Assembly (NCBI GenBank): GCA_023399215.1
Contig: JAEWQJ010000023.1
Location: forward strand, 1-64,000
DNA: 64,000 nucleotides
Source: Methanobacteriota archaeon
GTDB taxonomy: Archaea > Halobacteriota > Methanosarcinia > Methanosarcinales > Methanosarcinaceae
Direction of reading: 5' to 3'
Shown in pieces: positions 1 through 9,196 of this stretch. Both the position numbers and the translations under genes were made by a program. Numbering within the stretch: position 1 is the stretch's first letter; each line of letters opens with the position of its first letter. The notes under the pieces are model-generated. The model was not told where the DNA came from, did no database searches, and saw only the letters and a program-made list of their open reading frames with translations.

Positions 1-32
1 TTGCTACTTTTATTTGAAATCACTTATTTTAG

Positions 33-71
33 GTGCTCCTACGTTTTTGTGGTAAAAAGTGGAAGGAGCAC
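33..71. terminator. Hairpin, possible terminator or small structured RNA
   Basis: GTGCTCCT (33-40) and AGGAGCAC (64-71) are perfect 8-base inverted repeats. The loop holds a second pairing of a T-run with an A-run, and an AT-rich tract follows. No gene is visible before it in the window, so it may end a gene lying to the left. Function is inferred. Confidence 0.4.
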
Positions 72-130
72 TTTATTTAAAACTGTTTTTATAATAAATG
101 AATATTTGAGGATTTCTACAAAGCCGAAAT

Positions 131-292
131 TGTAAACTTGAAATTCAGTAAAGAAACTGTAAACTTGAAATTCAGTAAAGAAATTGTAAACTTGAAATTC
201 AGCAAAGAAGCTGTAAACTTGAAATTTAGTAAAAAAGCTGTAAACTTGAAATTCAGCAAAGAAGCTGTAAACTTGAAATTCAGTAAAAAGGC
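131..292. repeat. 27-bp tandem repeat array, six copies
   Basis: Units start at 131, 158, 185, 212, 239 and 266 and share the core TGTAAACTTGAAATTCAG. Because 27 is a multiple of three, the minus strand reads as an artificial 9-residue repeat. That frame has no recognisable start context or domain, so I treat it as a non-coding minisatellite and not as a gene. Confidence 0.85.
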
Positions 293-373
293 GAAATAAC
301 AAAATCGTTATTGATTAGTATTCGCGCTGCAAATTGAACTTTTAATCTGGAAAGAATACGGTGGAGGGAGAAA

Positions 374-568
374 ATGCATCCAGTAATCGACTATAAAAAG
401 TGTACCGGAGCTCTTGCCTGCTATGAAGTTTGCCCTGCAGACGTTTTTGATATCGAAGAAATTGATAAAGTAAAAAGGGGAGTTGTAGCCCACCCGGAAA
501 ATTGCATAGAATGTAACCAGTGTGTGGAAGCCTGTCCTGAAGATGCTATTGAACTTGTTGAAGATTAA
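374..568 (+). CDS. Small dicluster ferredoxin, one cluster probably [3Fe-4S]
   Basis: A 64-residue low-potential electron carrier of the bacterial-type ferredoxin family. The second motif is a complete CxxCxxCxxxCP (about residues 44-55). The first reads CTGALACYEVCP, so the second cysteine of the usual CxxCxxC is alanine. In known 7Fe ferredoxins this loss gives a [3Fe-4S] centre, so I infer a mixed 3Fe/4Fe protein. The start is an ATG with a strong GGAGGGAG site at 363-370. The gene stands alone; its partner is not evident. The other possibility is a 4Fe cluster with a non-cysteine ligand. Confidence 0.85.
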   Translation: MHPVIDYKKCTGALACYEVCPADVFDIEEIDKVKRGVVAHPENCIECNQCVEACPEDAIELVED

Positions 569-936
569 ATTGAAAAATTCTTCTCATAATTCTTTGGGAC
601 TAAACCTCAGCAGGTTGTTATTCTGGTAGTTATCAAGTCCAAGTGACGAACTAAAATCTGGACTCTAGAAAACTAACAAGTCATGGGAAAATAATCCGGA
701 GATTTGAAAAAATAAAAAACGCATATCAGAAAACGCAGATGAAGGAAAACAGGTACTAAAGCATGTCTTAAATATATTAAAAAACACACAAAATAACAAA
801 TTATCTTAATTTATAGGTGTAAAAATATTTTACTAACATGAGGCTCAAGAACGATTGAAAAGCAAGAGAGAAAAATCAAATCCTCCTTGCTTAGAATTGC
901 TGGGTTAAATCAAGATGTGTCAAAATAATCGCGTCA
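569..936. other. Intergenic spacer
   Basis: AT-rich, without a credible reading frame. Its right part (about 860-930) resembles the spacer 3' of the neighbouring paralogue (about 2720-2790), including an imperfect GCAAG/CTTGC inverted repeat, so it belongs to the duplicated unit. Confidence 0.5.
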
Positions 937-2301
937 TTAATTCATCTTTCTAACAAATGCAACTGCCCCTAGTAATGCTACAAGTACCCAAATAGGACTT
1001 AGAAAAGGAGTATCTTTTGATGCTTGAGTAGGGACAGATTCTTTTTCCTCCTTACCTGCTGTTCCTGCATTTGCTGTCATCCCGGTATCATTTGTCTGGT
1101 TTTCGGTTTGATTAACAGGATTTAAGAAAGAAGCACTGTTTGACTCAGTAGTAGAACTGAATTTTGTTGCCGGACCAATCTCCACAGCAGTAGGATGTCC
1201 TCCTACGGGCACTGTAGTATTAACTTTGTTTGTGGCTGTGTCAATTACAGAAGTAGTGTTGCTCTCAGAGTTCACTACATAAACCTTATTTCCATCTGGT
1301 GTGACTGCAATCCCGTAAGGATAATTTCCGACACTTACTCTATCTATAACCTCGTATTTAGTTGTATCAATAACATCAACAGCACCTGTATGTAAAGTCG
1401 CATCAAGATTATATTTACCAGAATATATATTTTTTCCCGAATATATAGTAGGTGTGGTTGTCGCTACGTATGCTCTCGTTCCATTCGGACTGACTGCAAT
1501 TCCATGTGGCAAGTTTCCCACTTTTACTGTCGCTGTAACAGTATTTGTTGCCGTGTCAATTACAGAAACAGTACCGTTGTAGTAAGGATAAATATTGGCG
1601 TTAACAACATACACCTTTGTTCCATCAGGACTGACTGCTATTCCCTGTGAAATTACTTCCACATTTACTGTCGCTGTAATAGTATTTGTTGCTGTATCAA
1701 TTATAGAAATACTACCTTGGAAGTCAGGCTCTTCACCGCAGTTCACCACATATACTTTTCTTCCGTCAGGAGCGACTGCAACATCCACAGGCATGCTTCC
1801 TACTTTTACTGTGGCTGTAACATTGTTTGTTACAGTGTCAATTACAGAGATAGTGTTGCTCGCAGCATTCACAACATATACCTTAGTTCCATCTGGATTG
1901 ACTGCAACTCCCTCAGGATAGCTTCCTACTCGGACTGTGCCTATTACCTTATTTTCGGTTGCGTCAATTACGGAGACACTATTGCCCATGCAGTTTGTCA
2001 CATATACTCTTGTTCCGTCCGAGCTGACCGCAACTCCAAAAGGCTCGGTTCCTACATTAACCGTAGCTTTAACAGTATCCGTAGCAGTGTCAATTACAGA
2101 AACATTGTTACTCTCTAAGTTTGTAATATATGCAAATGGTGATGCACCTGCAACACCTACCAATATTAAAATTGAAAGTACCACTATTCCAAAAATTTTT
2201 ATAATGCTGCATCTTCTGCATGCTTTATTAGATACTGAAATAGATGAGGGTGGAAACGAAAAAGTGGAAATCGGTGTCCTTGATATAATTTTACTTTTCA
2301 T
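937..2301 (-). CDS. YVTN-repeat beta-propeller surface protein
   Basis: A 454-residue secreted protein. After a basic stretch, a hydrophobic segment (about residues 35-53) acts as signal or anchor. Then come about seven blades of 40-45 residues with the YVTN-family pattern (VSVIDTATNTVTATVKVG followed by AVSPDGTKVYVVN). A Thr/Asn/Glu-rich linker follows, ending in a hydrophobic segment and RKMN, a cell-surface membrane anchor. YVTN propellers are common on Methanosarcina surfaces and are thought to mediate binding or adhesion; the ligand is unknown. The next gene is a paralogue in the same orientation, and the flanks are similar too, so this is a tandem duplication. Confidence 0.85.
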   Translation of the reverse strand: MKSKIISRTPISTFSFPPSSISVSNKACRRCSIIKIFGIVVLSILILVGVAGASPFAYITNLESNNVSVIDTATDTVKATVNVGTEPFGVAVSSDGTRVYVTNCMGNSVSVIDATENKVIGTVRVGSYPEGVAVNPDGTKVYVVNAASNTISVIDTVTNNVTATVKVGSMPVDVAVAPDGRKVYVVNCGEEPDFQGSISIIDTATNTITATVNVEVISQGIAVSPDGTKVYVVNANIYPYYNGTVSVIDTATNTVTATVKVGNLPHGIAVSPNGTRAYVATTTPTIYSGKNIYSGKYNLDATLHTGAVDVIDTTKYEVIDRVSVGNYPYGIAVTPDGNKVYVVNSESNTTSVIDTATNKVNTTVPVGGHPTAVEIGPATKFSSTTESNSASFLNPVNQTENQTNDTGMTANAGTAGKEEKESVPTQASKDTPFLSPIWVLVALLGAVAFVRKMN

Positions 2302-2796
2302 CTTCTTTCCCTGCCAGTGTTTGTCTAATAATAGTGACGTGATTCAACATTATAATTTAATTATATACACGTCTTCTTTTCTTATGCTATAACTCTTTAT
2401 GATATATTCTATTGTATTAATTCCAAAATACGCTCACAAACCTGAACTATAAGACTTGTCCGTTGATCAATCAATTCTTCCTTCAATAACGGATTCATTC
2501 TGGAATCTACATACTAGTACATCGATTCCATATATCCTCAATAAATCACGGATAAACACAGATGGTTTCAATTCGTGTTTATCCATGTCATCTGTGGTTC
2601 TTTTATGGGAAACTCATTGACCAGTGTTGATTTCAAAGTCCAGCTTTATTCTCATAATTTGGGATCTACACACTAATTTGTAAACAGAAAACTGAATTTT
2701 TCGAAATTTGCACTGAGAAGCAAGGGAGAAAAGTAAGATATCCCTTGCTTAGAATTGCTAGGTTAAATAACAAGATGTGTCAACATAATCACATTG
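2302..2796. other. Spacer between duplicated YVTN genes
   Basis: It contains the upstream region of the gene ending at 937 and the downstream region of the next. Stretches such as the TTTGTCTAA tract near 2320 recur near 4160, showing that the promoter region was duplicated as well. No gene is seen. Confidence 0.5.
2720..2748 (-). terminator. Possible hairpin 3' of YVTN gene
   Basis: GCAAGGGA (2720-2727) and TCCCTTGC (2741-2748) are perfect inverted repeats about 50 bases past the stop of the gene ending at 2797. There is no strong T-run behind it, so it could be an RNA stability element instead of a terminator. Confidence 0.3.
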
Positions 2797-4140
2797 TTAC
2801 TTCATCTTTCTTACAAATATAACTGTCCCTATAATTATTATAAGTATCCAAATAGAGCTTAGAAAAGGAATTGATGCTCTAGTAGGGACAGATTCTTTTT
2901 CCTGTTTACCTGTTGTTCCTGCATTTGCTGTCATCCCGGTATCATTTGTCTGGTTCTCGGTTTGATTTACAGAGTTTAAGAAAGAAGTACCATTTAATCC
3001 AATAGTAGAACCGGATTTTATTACCGGACCAATCCCCACAGCAGTAGGGGATCTTCCTACGGGCACCGTAGTATTAACATTGTTTGTGGCTGTGTCAATT
3101 ATAGAAGTAGTGTTGCTCCCAGAGTTCACTACACAAACCTCATTTCCGTCTGGGGTGACTGCAACTTCGTAAGGGTAATTTCCTACACTCACTCTGGCTA
3201 TAACCTCGTTTTTGGTTGTGTCAATTACATCAACAGCACCTGTATGTGAAGTTGCATCAATATTACCTTTACCTGAATATCCACCAGGTATATCTACCGC
3301 TACGTATGCTCTCGTTCCATTCGGACTGACTGCAATTCCATGTGGCAAGCTTTCCACATTTATTGTCGCTGTAACATTGTTTGTTGTCGTGTCAATTACA
3401 GAAACAGTACCTTTGTAGTAAGGATAACTATTGGAGTTAACAACATACACCTTTGCTCCATCCGGGCTGACTGCAATTCCATGCGGATCTTTTTCCACAT
3501 TTACTGTCGCTGTAACATTATTTGTTGCTGTGTCAATTACAGAAACATTACCCTGGTAGTCAGGAGGAATGCCGGAGTTCACGGCATATACCTTTTTTCC
3601 GTCCGGGGAGACTGCAATTTTGTAAGGCAAGTTTCCTACTTTTACTGTGGCTGTAACATTGTTTGTTGCCGTGTCAATTACAGAGATAGTGTTGCTCGCA
3701 GTGTTCGCAACATACACCTTTGTTCCATCTGGAGTGACTGCAACTCCCCAGGGATAGCTTCCTACGTATACTGTGTCTATTACCTTATTTTTGGCTGCGT
3801 CAATTACAGAGACACTATTGCTCATGCAGTTTGTCACATATACTCTTGTTCCGTCCAGACTGACTGCAGCTCCTGAGGGCTCGATTCCCACATTTACCGT
3901 AGCTGTAACAGTATCCGTAGCAGTGTCAATTACAGAAACAGTGTTACTCTCTAAGTTTGCAATATATGCGAATGGTGATGCACCTGCGACACTCACCAGT
4001 ATTAAAACCGTAAGTGTCGCTATTCCAAAGGCTTTTAAGATGCTACATCCTCTGCATAATACTTTATTAGATATTGCAATAGATGAGGATGGGAACGAAA
4101 AAGTGGAAATCGATATCATTGATATAACTTTACTTTTCAT
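2797..4140 (-). CDS. YVTN-repeat beta-propeller surface protein, paralogue
   Basis: A 447-residue protein, near-identical in plan to its neighbour: N-terminal hydrophobic segment (about 38-55), seven YVTN blades with repeated VSVIDTATNNVTATV and SPDGKKVYVVN units, Thr/Asn/Glu-rich linker, C-terminal hydrophobic anchor and RKMK. Differences cluster in the blade loops, as expected after duplication with divergence in binding surfaces (inference). The stop-to-stop distance to the first copy is 1,860 bases. Confidence 0.85.
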   Translation of the reverse strand: MKSKVISMISISTFSFPSSSIAISNKVLCRGCSILKAFGIATLTVLILVSVAGASPFAYIANLESNTVSVIDTATDTVTATVNVGIEPSGAAVSLDGTRVYVTNCMSNSVSVIDAAKNKVIDTVYVGSYPWGVAVTPDGTKVYVANTASNTISVIDTATNNVTATVKVGNLPYKIAVSPDGKKVYAVNSGIPPDYQGNVSVIDTATNNVTATVNVEKDPHGIAVSPDGAKVYVVNSNSYPYYKGTVSVIDTTTNNVTATINVESLPHGIAVSPNGTRAYVAVDIPGGYSGKGNIDATSHTGAVDVIDTTKNEVIARVSVGNYPYEVAVTPDGNEVCVVNSGSNTTSIIDTATNNVNTTVPVGRSPTAVGIGPVIKSGSTIGLNGTSFLNSVNQTENQTNDTGMTANAGTTGKQEKESVPTRASIPFLSSIWILIIIIGTVIFVRKMK

Positions 4141-4575
4141 CTTTTTCCCCGCTCAGCGTTTGTCTAACGATAGTGATGTGGCTTAACATTAGTAATTAAT
4201 TACCCCAGTTTAATGAATATACATATCTTCTTCTGCTATACCCTGGGTTCCACTTTTATAAGCGCATAAACTTCTCATGATATCGAATTATGCTAATTTT
4301 TAAGCAAATAAACTTCAGGCTCTAACTTTAGAATCAAATCATCTGACTATTAGACCTGTGAAATTCTATTTATATCTTGAAACTTAGGAACTCAGGCTGT
4401 AACTCTTTATGGTGTTTTTCAGTGTATCGATTCCAAAACACCTTCACGGACTTGAAATTTTAAATTTATTTATTAACAATGAATTTTTTTCAATGAGGGA
4501 CTAGTTCTGGAATCGATACATTAATTCGTTTTTAAGGTGGGTAATGTTTGTTTTTAGGGTGGGTGGTGCAGGTAG
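4141..4575. other. Intergenic spacer
   Basis: Upstream region of the YVTN gene and downstream of the S-layer-like gene. It shares short blocks with the spacer at 2302-2500, and I see no gene in it. Confidence 0.45.
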
Positions 4576-6429
4576 TTAGCTATTTGAGATTTTTCTGAAA
4601 ATAAGGCTTCCCAGGTTAGAGTTGTTTACTCCACTGACGATTTTCTCAAGTGTGAATCCTCCGATTTTATCCCCAATTTTGAGGGTTCTGGCATTTGAAT
4701 AGTCAATCAGCCAGATCCCGTCAATCTGGACAATACTGTTGTTTCCACTTTGATAGACGTTACTAACATGGACTTTCAGGACAGGAACATTGTCTTCACC
4801 TTGAATTTTGTCAAGGTAGCAAGTCCAATTTTCACCAGTTGAAAGGATAGTATCATCTACATATTTTCCATTTTTATCGAATTCAAGCCAAACCTTTTTA
4901 CCGGCAACGTCAACCTGCTTGGCCTTGATACTGTAGCCCTGACCAAGACCAAGTTTACTGCCGTCCTTCAGGGTGAATTTGTCACCGCTGTCAAGAACGA
5001 GCCTGGAAAGCTTGTCAACATGACATTTCCAGATTGAGTCGTAATCGGCAATCAGTGGAACGTTTTTCTCTCCAAATAAATTGATTAAGGGGTATCGTTC
5101 GTTAGACCAACTACTGCATTTATAGCCGGCACTGACAACATTACAGTTTACAGGAGATTCTGTAGCATTCTTGAAAATAAGGCTCCCAAGGTTAGACGAA
5201 TTTGTTCCATTGATGATTTGCTGAAGTGTGAATCCCCCTATTTCATCTCCAATGTTAAGGGTTCTGGCATTTGCATAGTCAATTAGCCAGATACCGTCGA
5301 TAAAAACAATGCAGTTCTCCACACCTACGAATAACTGTTTGACGTGGACTTTCATGACAACAACATTATTTTCACCCTGAGCGTTGTCAAGAGTAACAGT
5401 CCATGTCTTGTTTTCATCACTAGTATTAACGGAGAGATTTTTATCTGCTATGTGTTGTCCGTCTTTAGTGAATTCTAGCCAGACTTTCTCACTATCAATA
5501 TCGATCTGTCTGACTTTGAGAGCGTAACCATTGCCAAGGTCGAATTCCTCACCGTTTTTGAGAGTGTAAGTCTCATTACTATCAACCATTAATCTGGCAA
5601 GCTTATCAACATGTGATTGCCAGATTGAATCATTATTGGCTAGCAAGGGAACACTCTTTTCTCCAAATAAATTGATTAAGGGGTATCGTTCGTTAGACCA
5701 ACTACTGCATTTATAGCCGGTACTGACAACATTACAACTTACAGGAGATTTCGTAGCATTTTTGAAAATAAGGCTCCCAAGGTTAGATGAATTTGTCCCG
5801 TTGATGATTTGCTGAAGTGTGAATCCTCCTATTTCATCTCCAATGTTAAGGGTCTTGGCATTTGCATAATCAATCAACCAGATACCTTTAATCTGAACAA
5901 TATTGTCTACTGCACCCGCGAATAGCTGATTGACATAAACTTTCATGACAACAATATTGTTTTCACCCTGAACATTATCAAGGGTAACATTCCATGTCTT
6001 GTTGCTATCAGTAATAGTTGAAACGTTTTGATCAGCAATATATTTACCATCCCTGGTAAACTCAAGCCAAACCTTCTCATTATCAATGTCAATCTTCTCG
6101 ACTTCAAGAGCATATCCCTGACCAAGGTCGAGCTTTTCGCCATCTTTGAGGGTATAAGTTTCGTTACTGTCAAGAATCAACCTGGCAAGCTTGTTAACAT
6201 GTGCATTCCAGATATTACAGTGGCTAGCAAGCAATGGAACATTTTTCTCCCCAAACAAATCAATTACTGGATATTGTTCGTTAGACCAAGTACTGCATTT
6301 ATAATGGGTGCCGACAACATTACAAATATTATCTTTACTGCAATTATTGTCTGTTGCACCTCCAGTGTTTACTGTTATTGAAATTAATAGAGTAAGAGCA
6401 ACCAGTGCAATTACTTTATATTTTTTCAT
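4576..6429 (-). CDS. S-layer-type protein with three duplicated domains
   Basis: A 617-residue secreted protein. A signal peptide (about residues 1-25, basic start then a hydrophobic run) precedes three copies of a roughly 190-residue module of the Methanosarcina S-layer duplication family (DUF1608). Each module opens with YP(V/L)I(D/N)LFGEK, continues with LDSNETYTLKDGE and VWLEF..DGK, and ends with GIWLIDYANA and GSLIF. Known major S-layer proteins of the genus carry two modules plus a C-terminal membrane anchor. This one has three and stops straight after the last, so it lacks an anchor. The start follows a GGAGGAAC site. It is probably an accessory envelope protein. Confidence 0.8.
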   Translation of the reverse strand: MKKYKVIALVALTLLISITVNTGGATDNNCSKDNICNVVGTHYKCSTWSNEQYPVIDLFGEKNVPLLASHCNIWNAHVNKLARLILDSNETYTLKDGEKLDLGQGYALEVEKIDIDNEKVWLEFTRDGKYIADQNVSTITDSNKTWNVTLDNVQGENNIVVMKVYVNQLFAGAVDNIVQIKGIWLIDYANAKTLNIGDEIGGFTLQQIINGTNSSNLGSLIFKNATKSPVSCNVVSTGYKCSSWSNERYPLINLFGEKSVPLLANNDSIWQSHVDKLARLMVDSNETYTLKNGEEFDLGNGYALKVRQIDIDSEKVWLEFTKDGQHIADKNLSVNTSDENKTWTVTLDNAQGENNVVVMKVHVKQLFVGVENCIVFIDGIWLIDYANARTLNIGDEIGGFTLQQIINGTNSSNLGSLIFKNATESPVNCNVVSAGYKCSSWSNERYPLINLFGEKNVPLIADYDSIWKCHVDKLSRLVLDSGDKFTLKDGSKLGLGQGYSIKAKQVDVAGKKVWLEFDKNGKYVDDTILSTGENWTCYLDKIQGEDNVPVLKVHVSNVYQSGNNSIVQIDGIWLIDYSNARTLKIGDKIGGFTLEKIVSGVNNSNLGSLIFRKISNS

Positions 6430-6570
6430 TTTACTGTTCCTCCTTGTTCCTGCTACTTGCAGGTTGTTAAGCCGTCCTCTGGACTTTAATTCGTCCAGGG
6501 CGAGTTAACTACACTCAGTTTTTTAGTAGTTTATTGGATCTCCAAAATCTAGCATAGTTTCCACTAATCG

Positions 6571-6588
6571 TTGACCGTTATCGATCAA
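6571..6588. promoter_or_regulatory. Shared upstream motif, copy 1
   Basis: TTGACCGTTATCGATCAA matches 16 of 18 bases of the sequence at 9070-9087 upstream of the paralogous gene. The ends TTGA/TCAA are inverted. It is a candidate operator or conserved promoter relic of the duplicated genes, lying 142 bases before the start here. Confidence 0.35.
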
Positions 6589-6669
6589 AAACTAGGAAAA
6601 CAATATAAAGTCTTTCGACAAGACCCAACTTTTATTGCTAGACCGATAAAAACATGAAGTAAGGAAATT

Positions 6670-6797
6670 AGGCTCTGTAGAAATCTTCATGGAGTAGTCT
6701 TAATTAGTCTTAATATACCTGTGACTAAGATGTGGACTGGATTCGATAATTTAAGGTGACCCGTTTCTGTCTATTTAAAGAGGATTTCTACAAAGCT
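6670..6797. mobile_element. 128-bp inverted-repeat element (MITE-like) with target duplication
   Basis: The ends GGCTCTGTAGAAATCTTC (6671-6688) and GAGGATTTCTACAAAGC (6780-6796) form imperfect terminal inverted repeats. The element is bracketed by the direct repeat GGAAATT at 6663-6669 and 6798-6804, as expected of a target-site duplication. The interior has no reading frame, so it must have been moved by a transposase in trans. A similar right end lies at 108-124. Confidence 0.65.
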
Positions 6798-6865
6798 GGA
6801 AATTGTCTGTGGATTTTTTTCTTTAGAATGTGGTGTTTGATGCTTTTGTAGAGCTGAGTTATTCT

Positions 6866-9001
6866 TCATCGAAATTTGCTTGTGATAAAATTCAAGAAGT
6901 CCAAATGCCATGGAGTGGATAGGCTTGGACCCTTGTTAGTGGATACACCCGGTTCCTCTTTGGAGATAGGTGAAGAAGAATCAGCAGCTTGAGTTTTCTT
7001 GAAAGCAAGACTTCCCAGGTTAGATGAGTTTGTCCCGCTAACGATTTTTTTAAGCGTGGATTCTCCGATTTTATCCCCGATTTTAAGGGTTCTGGCATTT
7101 GCATAATCAATTAGCCAGATCCCGTCAATCTGAACAATACTGTCGCTTCCGTCCTGATAGACTTTGCTAACATAGACTTTCAGGACAGGAATATTGTCTT
7201 CGCCTTGAATATTGTCACGTAAACAAGTCCAATAATGCTCATTGGGATAAGTTAAAACGATAGTATCATCTACATATTTTCCATCTTTATCGAATTCAAT
7301 TAAAGCTCTATCTCCAGCAACGTCGATTATCTTGACCTGGAGGCTGTAGCCCTGGCCGAGATCGAGTTTTTCACCGGTCTTCAGGAGGTGTTTCTCATCG
7401 CTATCAAGAACGAGTTTAGCAAGCTTATCGACATGACATTCCCAGATTGGGTCGTTATGAGGTTTCCGTGATTGGTCGCTATTGGCAAGCAACGGAAAAT
7501 ACTTCTCTCCAAATAAATTGATCGATGGATATTGATTAGACCAGCTATCACATTTATAATTTGTACCAACAACATTACAGCTTATAGAAGATCCCGTAGC
7601 ATTTTTAAAAACAAGGCTCCCCTGGTTAGAGACATTCTCTCCGCTGATTATTTCTTCAAGTGTAAATTCTCCTATTTTATCTCCGATTTTAAGGTTTCTG
7701 ACATCTGAATAGTCAGTGAGCCAGATTCCGTCAATCGAAACACAACTATATTGAAGGATATTATTTTCTACCAATCCGCTTACACTGTCAACATGAACTC
7801 TCATGACAATAACGTTGTTTTCGCCCTGAATATTATTGTTAAGAGTAACATTCCATGTTGTATTCTTGTCATCATTGAGTGTAACTATTCTATCATCAAC
7901 ATATTTTCCGTCCTTTGTGAACTCGAGCCAGGCTTGCTGATTGGGAATACTTATCTGCTTGGCTTCGAGAGCATAGCCCTGGCCAAGATCGAGTTTTTCA
8001 CCATCTTTAAGAACATGACGTTCATTACTGTCAAGAATCAACTTGGAAAGCTTGTTAACATGTGCATCCCAGATACTTTCATTAGTGTTAAACAGCGGAA
8101 CATATTTATCTCCAAATAAATCGATTACTGGATACTGTTCATTAGATACCCATTTATAACTGGTACTAACAACACTACAAACGTCGGTTATATTGCTTAC
8201 ATTGTCTTCCGTATTTGCTATGTCTTCTGTACTTGCAGTGTCTGCTGTACTTGCAGTGTCTGCTGCAACATTAGACCAGCCGTCGCATTTATAATTAGTA
8301 CCGATAACATTACAAGCTACTGAAGATCCCGTATTATTTTCAAAAACAAGGCTTCCCATAGAGGTATTTACTCCACTGACGATTTTCTCAAGAGTGAATT
8401 CTCCTATTTTATCTCCTACCTTGAGAGTCGTGGCATTTGTATAGTCAGTCAGCCAGATGCCATCAATCCAAACGACTCTGGTTTCCGTACCCACAAAGAT
8501 ATTCTTAATATGAACTTTCATGACAACGATGTTATTTTCACCCTGCACATTGTCAAGGGTAACAGTCCATGTCCTATTGCCTTCATTACTGTCTGAGACT
8601 ATTTGGTCAGTAATATATTTTCCATCCTTACTAAACTCAAACCATATTTCCCCATTATTAATATTAATCTGCTTGGATTCAAGAGCGTATCCATTGCTGA
8701 GATCGAGTTTTTCACCGTCTTTGAGGGTGTAAGTCTCATTACTATCAAGAATCAACTTGGCAAGTTTGTTAGCATGTACATTTCCAATGCTTCCATTGGT
8801 GGTAAACAGTGGAACCTCTTTTTCTCCAAATAAATCGATTACTGGATATTGTTCGTTAGACCAGCTCTCGCTTTTATAATCGGTGCCGTCTATATCGCAA
8901 ACGTCGGTTATATTGCTTGCATTGTCTGCTGCGTTTGCGTATGCAGCAACTGAAATTAGGATAGCAAAGGCAGCCAGCAAAAATACTGCATATTTCTTCA
9001 T
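6866..9001 (-). CDS. S-layer-type protein with three duplicated domains, paralogue
   Basis: A 711-residue secreted protein related to the gene ending at 4576. A signal peptide (about 1-24, ending near the Ala-Asn-Ala run) is followed by three DUF1608-like modules, with openings YPVIDLFGEKEVPLF, YPVIDLFGDKYVPLF and YPSINLFGEKYFPLL. Between modules one and two lies a low-complexity stretch of repeated ADTAST/EDIANTED, coded by a short DNA repeat near 8215-8270. The third module is followed by a Ser/Pro tail without a convincing membrane anchor. The start is ATG behind GGAGGAAAC. It is presumably part of the outer protein lattice or loosely bound to it. Confidence 0.8.
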   Translation of the reverse strand: MKKYAVFLLAAFAILISVAAYANAADNASNITDVCDIDGTDYKSESWSNEQYPVIDLFGEKEVPLFTTNGSIGNVHANKLAKLILDSNETYTLKDGEKLDLSNGYALESKQININNGEIWFEFSKDGKYITDQIVSDSNEGNRTWTVTLDNVQGENNIVVMKVHIKNIFVGTETRVVWIDGIWLTDYTNATTLKVGDKIGEFTLEKIVSGVNTSMGSLVFENNTGSSVACNVIGTNYKCDGWSNVAADTASTADTASTEDIANTEDNVSNITDVCSVVSTSYKWVSNEQYPVIDLFGDKYVPLFNTNESIWDAHVNKLSKLILDSNERHVLKDGEKLDLGQGYALEAKQISIPNQQAWLEFTKDGKYVDDRIVTLNDDKNTTWNVTLNNNIQGENNVIVMRVHVDSVSGLVENNILQYSCVSIDGIWLTDYSDVRNLKIGDKIGEFTLEEIISGENVSNQGSLVFKNATGSSISCNVVGTNYKCDSWSNQYPSINLFGEKYFPLLANSDQSRKPHNDPIWECHVDKLAKLVLDSDEKHLLKTGEKLDLGQGYSLQVKIIDVAGDRALIEFDKDGKYVDDTIVLTYPNEHYWTCLRDNIQGEDNIPVLKVYVSKVYQDGSDSIVQIDGIWLIDYANARTLKIGDKIGESTLKKIVSGTNSSNLGSLAFKKTQAADSSSPISKEEPGVSTNKGPSLSTPWHLDFLNFITSKFR

Positions 9002-9069
9002 TAAGTTGTTTCCTCCTTACTTTAGTATTTTTTTGGACATTCCAAACCTAGCAGAGTTCACGCTAATAC

Positions 9070-9087
9070 TTGACCGTTATTAATCAA
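9070..9087. promoter_or_regulatory. Shared upstream motif, copy 2
   Basis: TTGACCGTTATTAATCAA, 69 bases upstream of the start at 9001, is the counterpart of the motif at 6571-6588. The surrounding bases are similar as well, so it may be only a relic of duplication. Confidence 0.35.
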
Positions 9088-9196
9088 CAACTTGTAGACT
9101 GTGAAGGTTTGAAATATTTGTGGAATTTGTTCATCTTGAAATTATTTCAATTCAAAACTTATCACATTAAATTCTTATCTTTACAATCCAAATAAA

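Larger units (their letters stand above)
6430..6865. other. Spacer holding a shared upstream motif and a transposon-like element
   Basis: No gene. It carries the leader of the S-layer-like gene, the motif at 6571-6588 and the inverted-repeat element at 6670-6797, which are listed separately. Confidence 0.6.

Noticed and set aside
131..292. Possible CRISPR array
   Set aside because: The units are directly adjacent without variable spacers, so it is a tandem repeat. The same holds for the other arrays in the window.
39..302. Minus-strand open frame of 87 codons with a 9-residue FQVYSFFTE-like repeat
   Set aside because: It is the translation of a 27-bp minisatellite and has no ribosome site, signal or relatives that I know.
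1195..2392. Plus-strand open frames over the YVTN genes
   Set aside because: They are antisense shadows of the propeller repeats; the minus-strand frames are longer, have ribosome sites and match the family.
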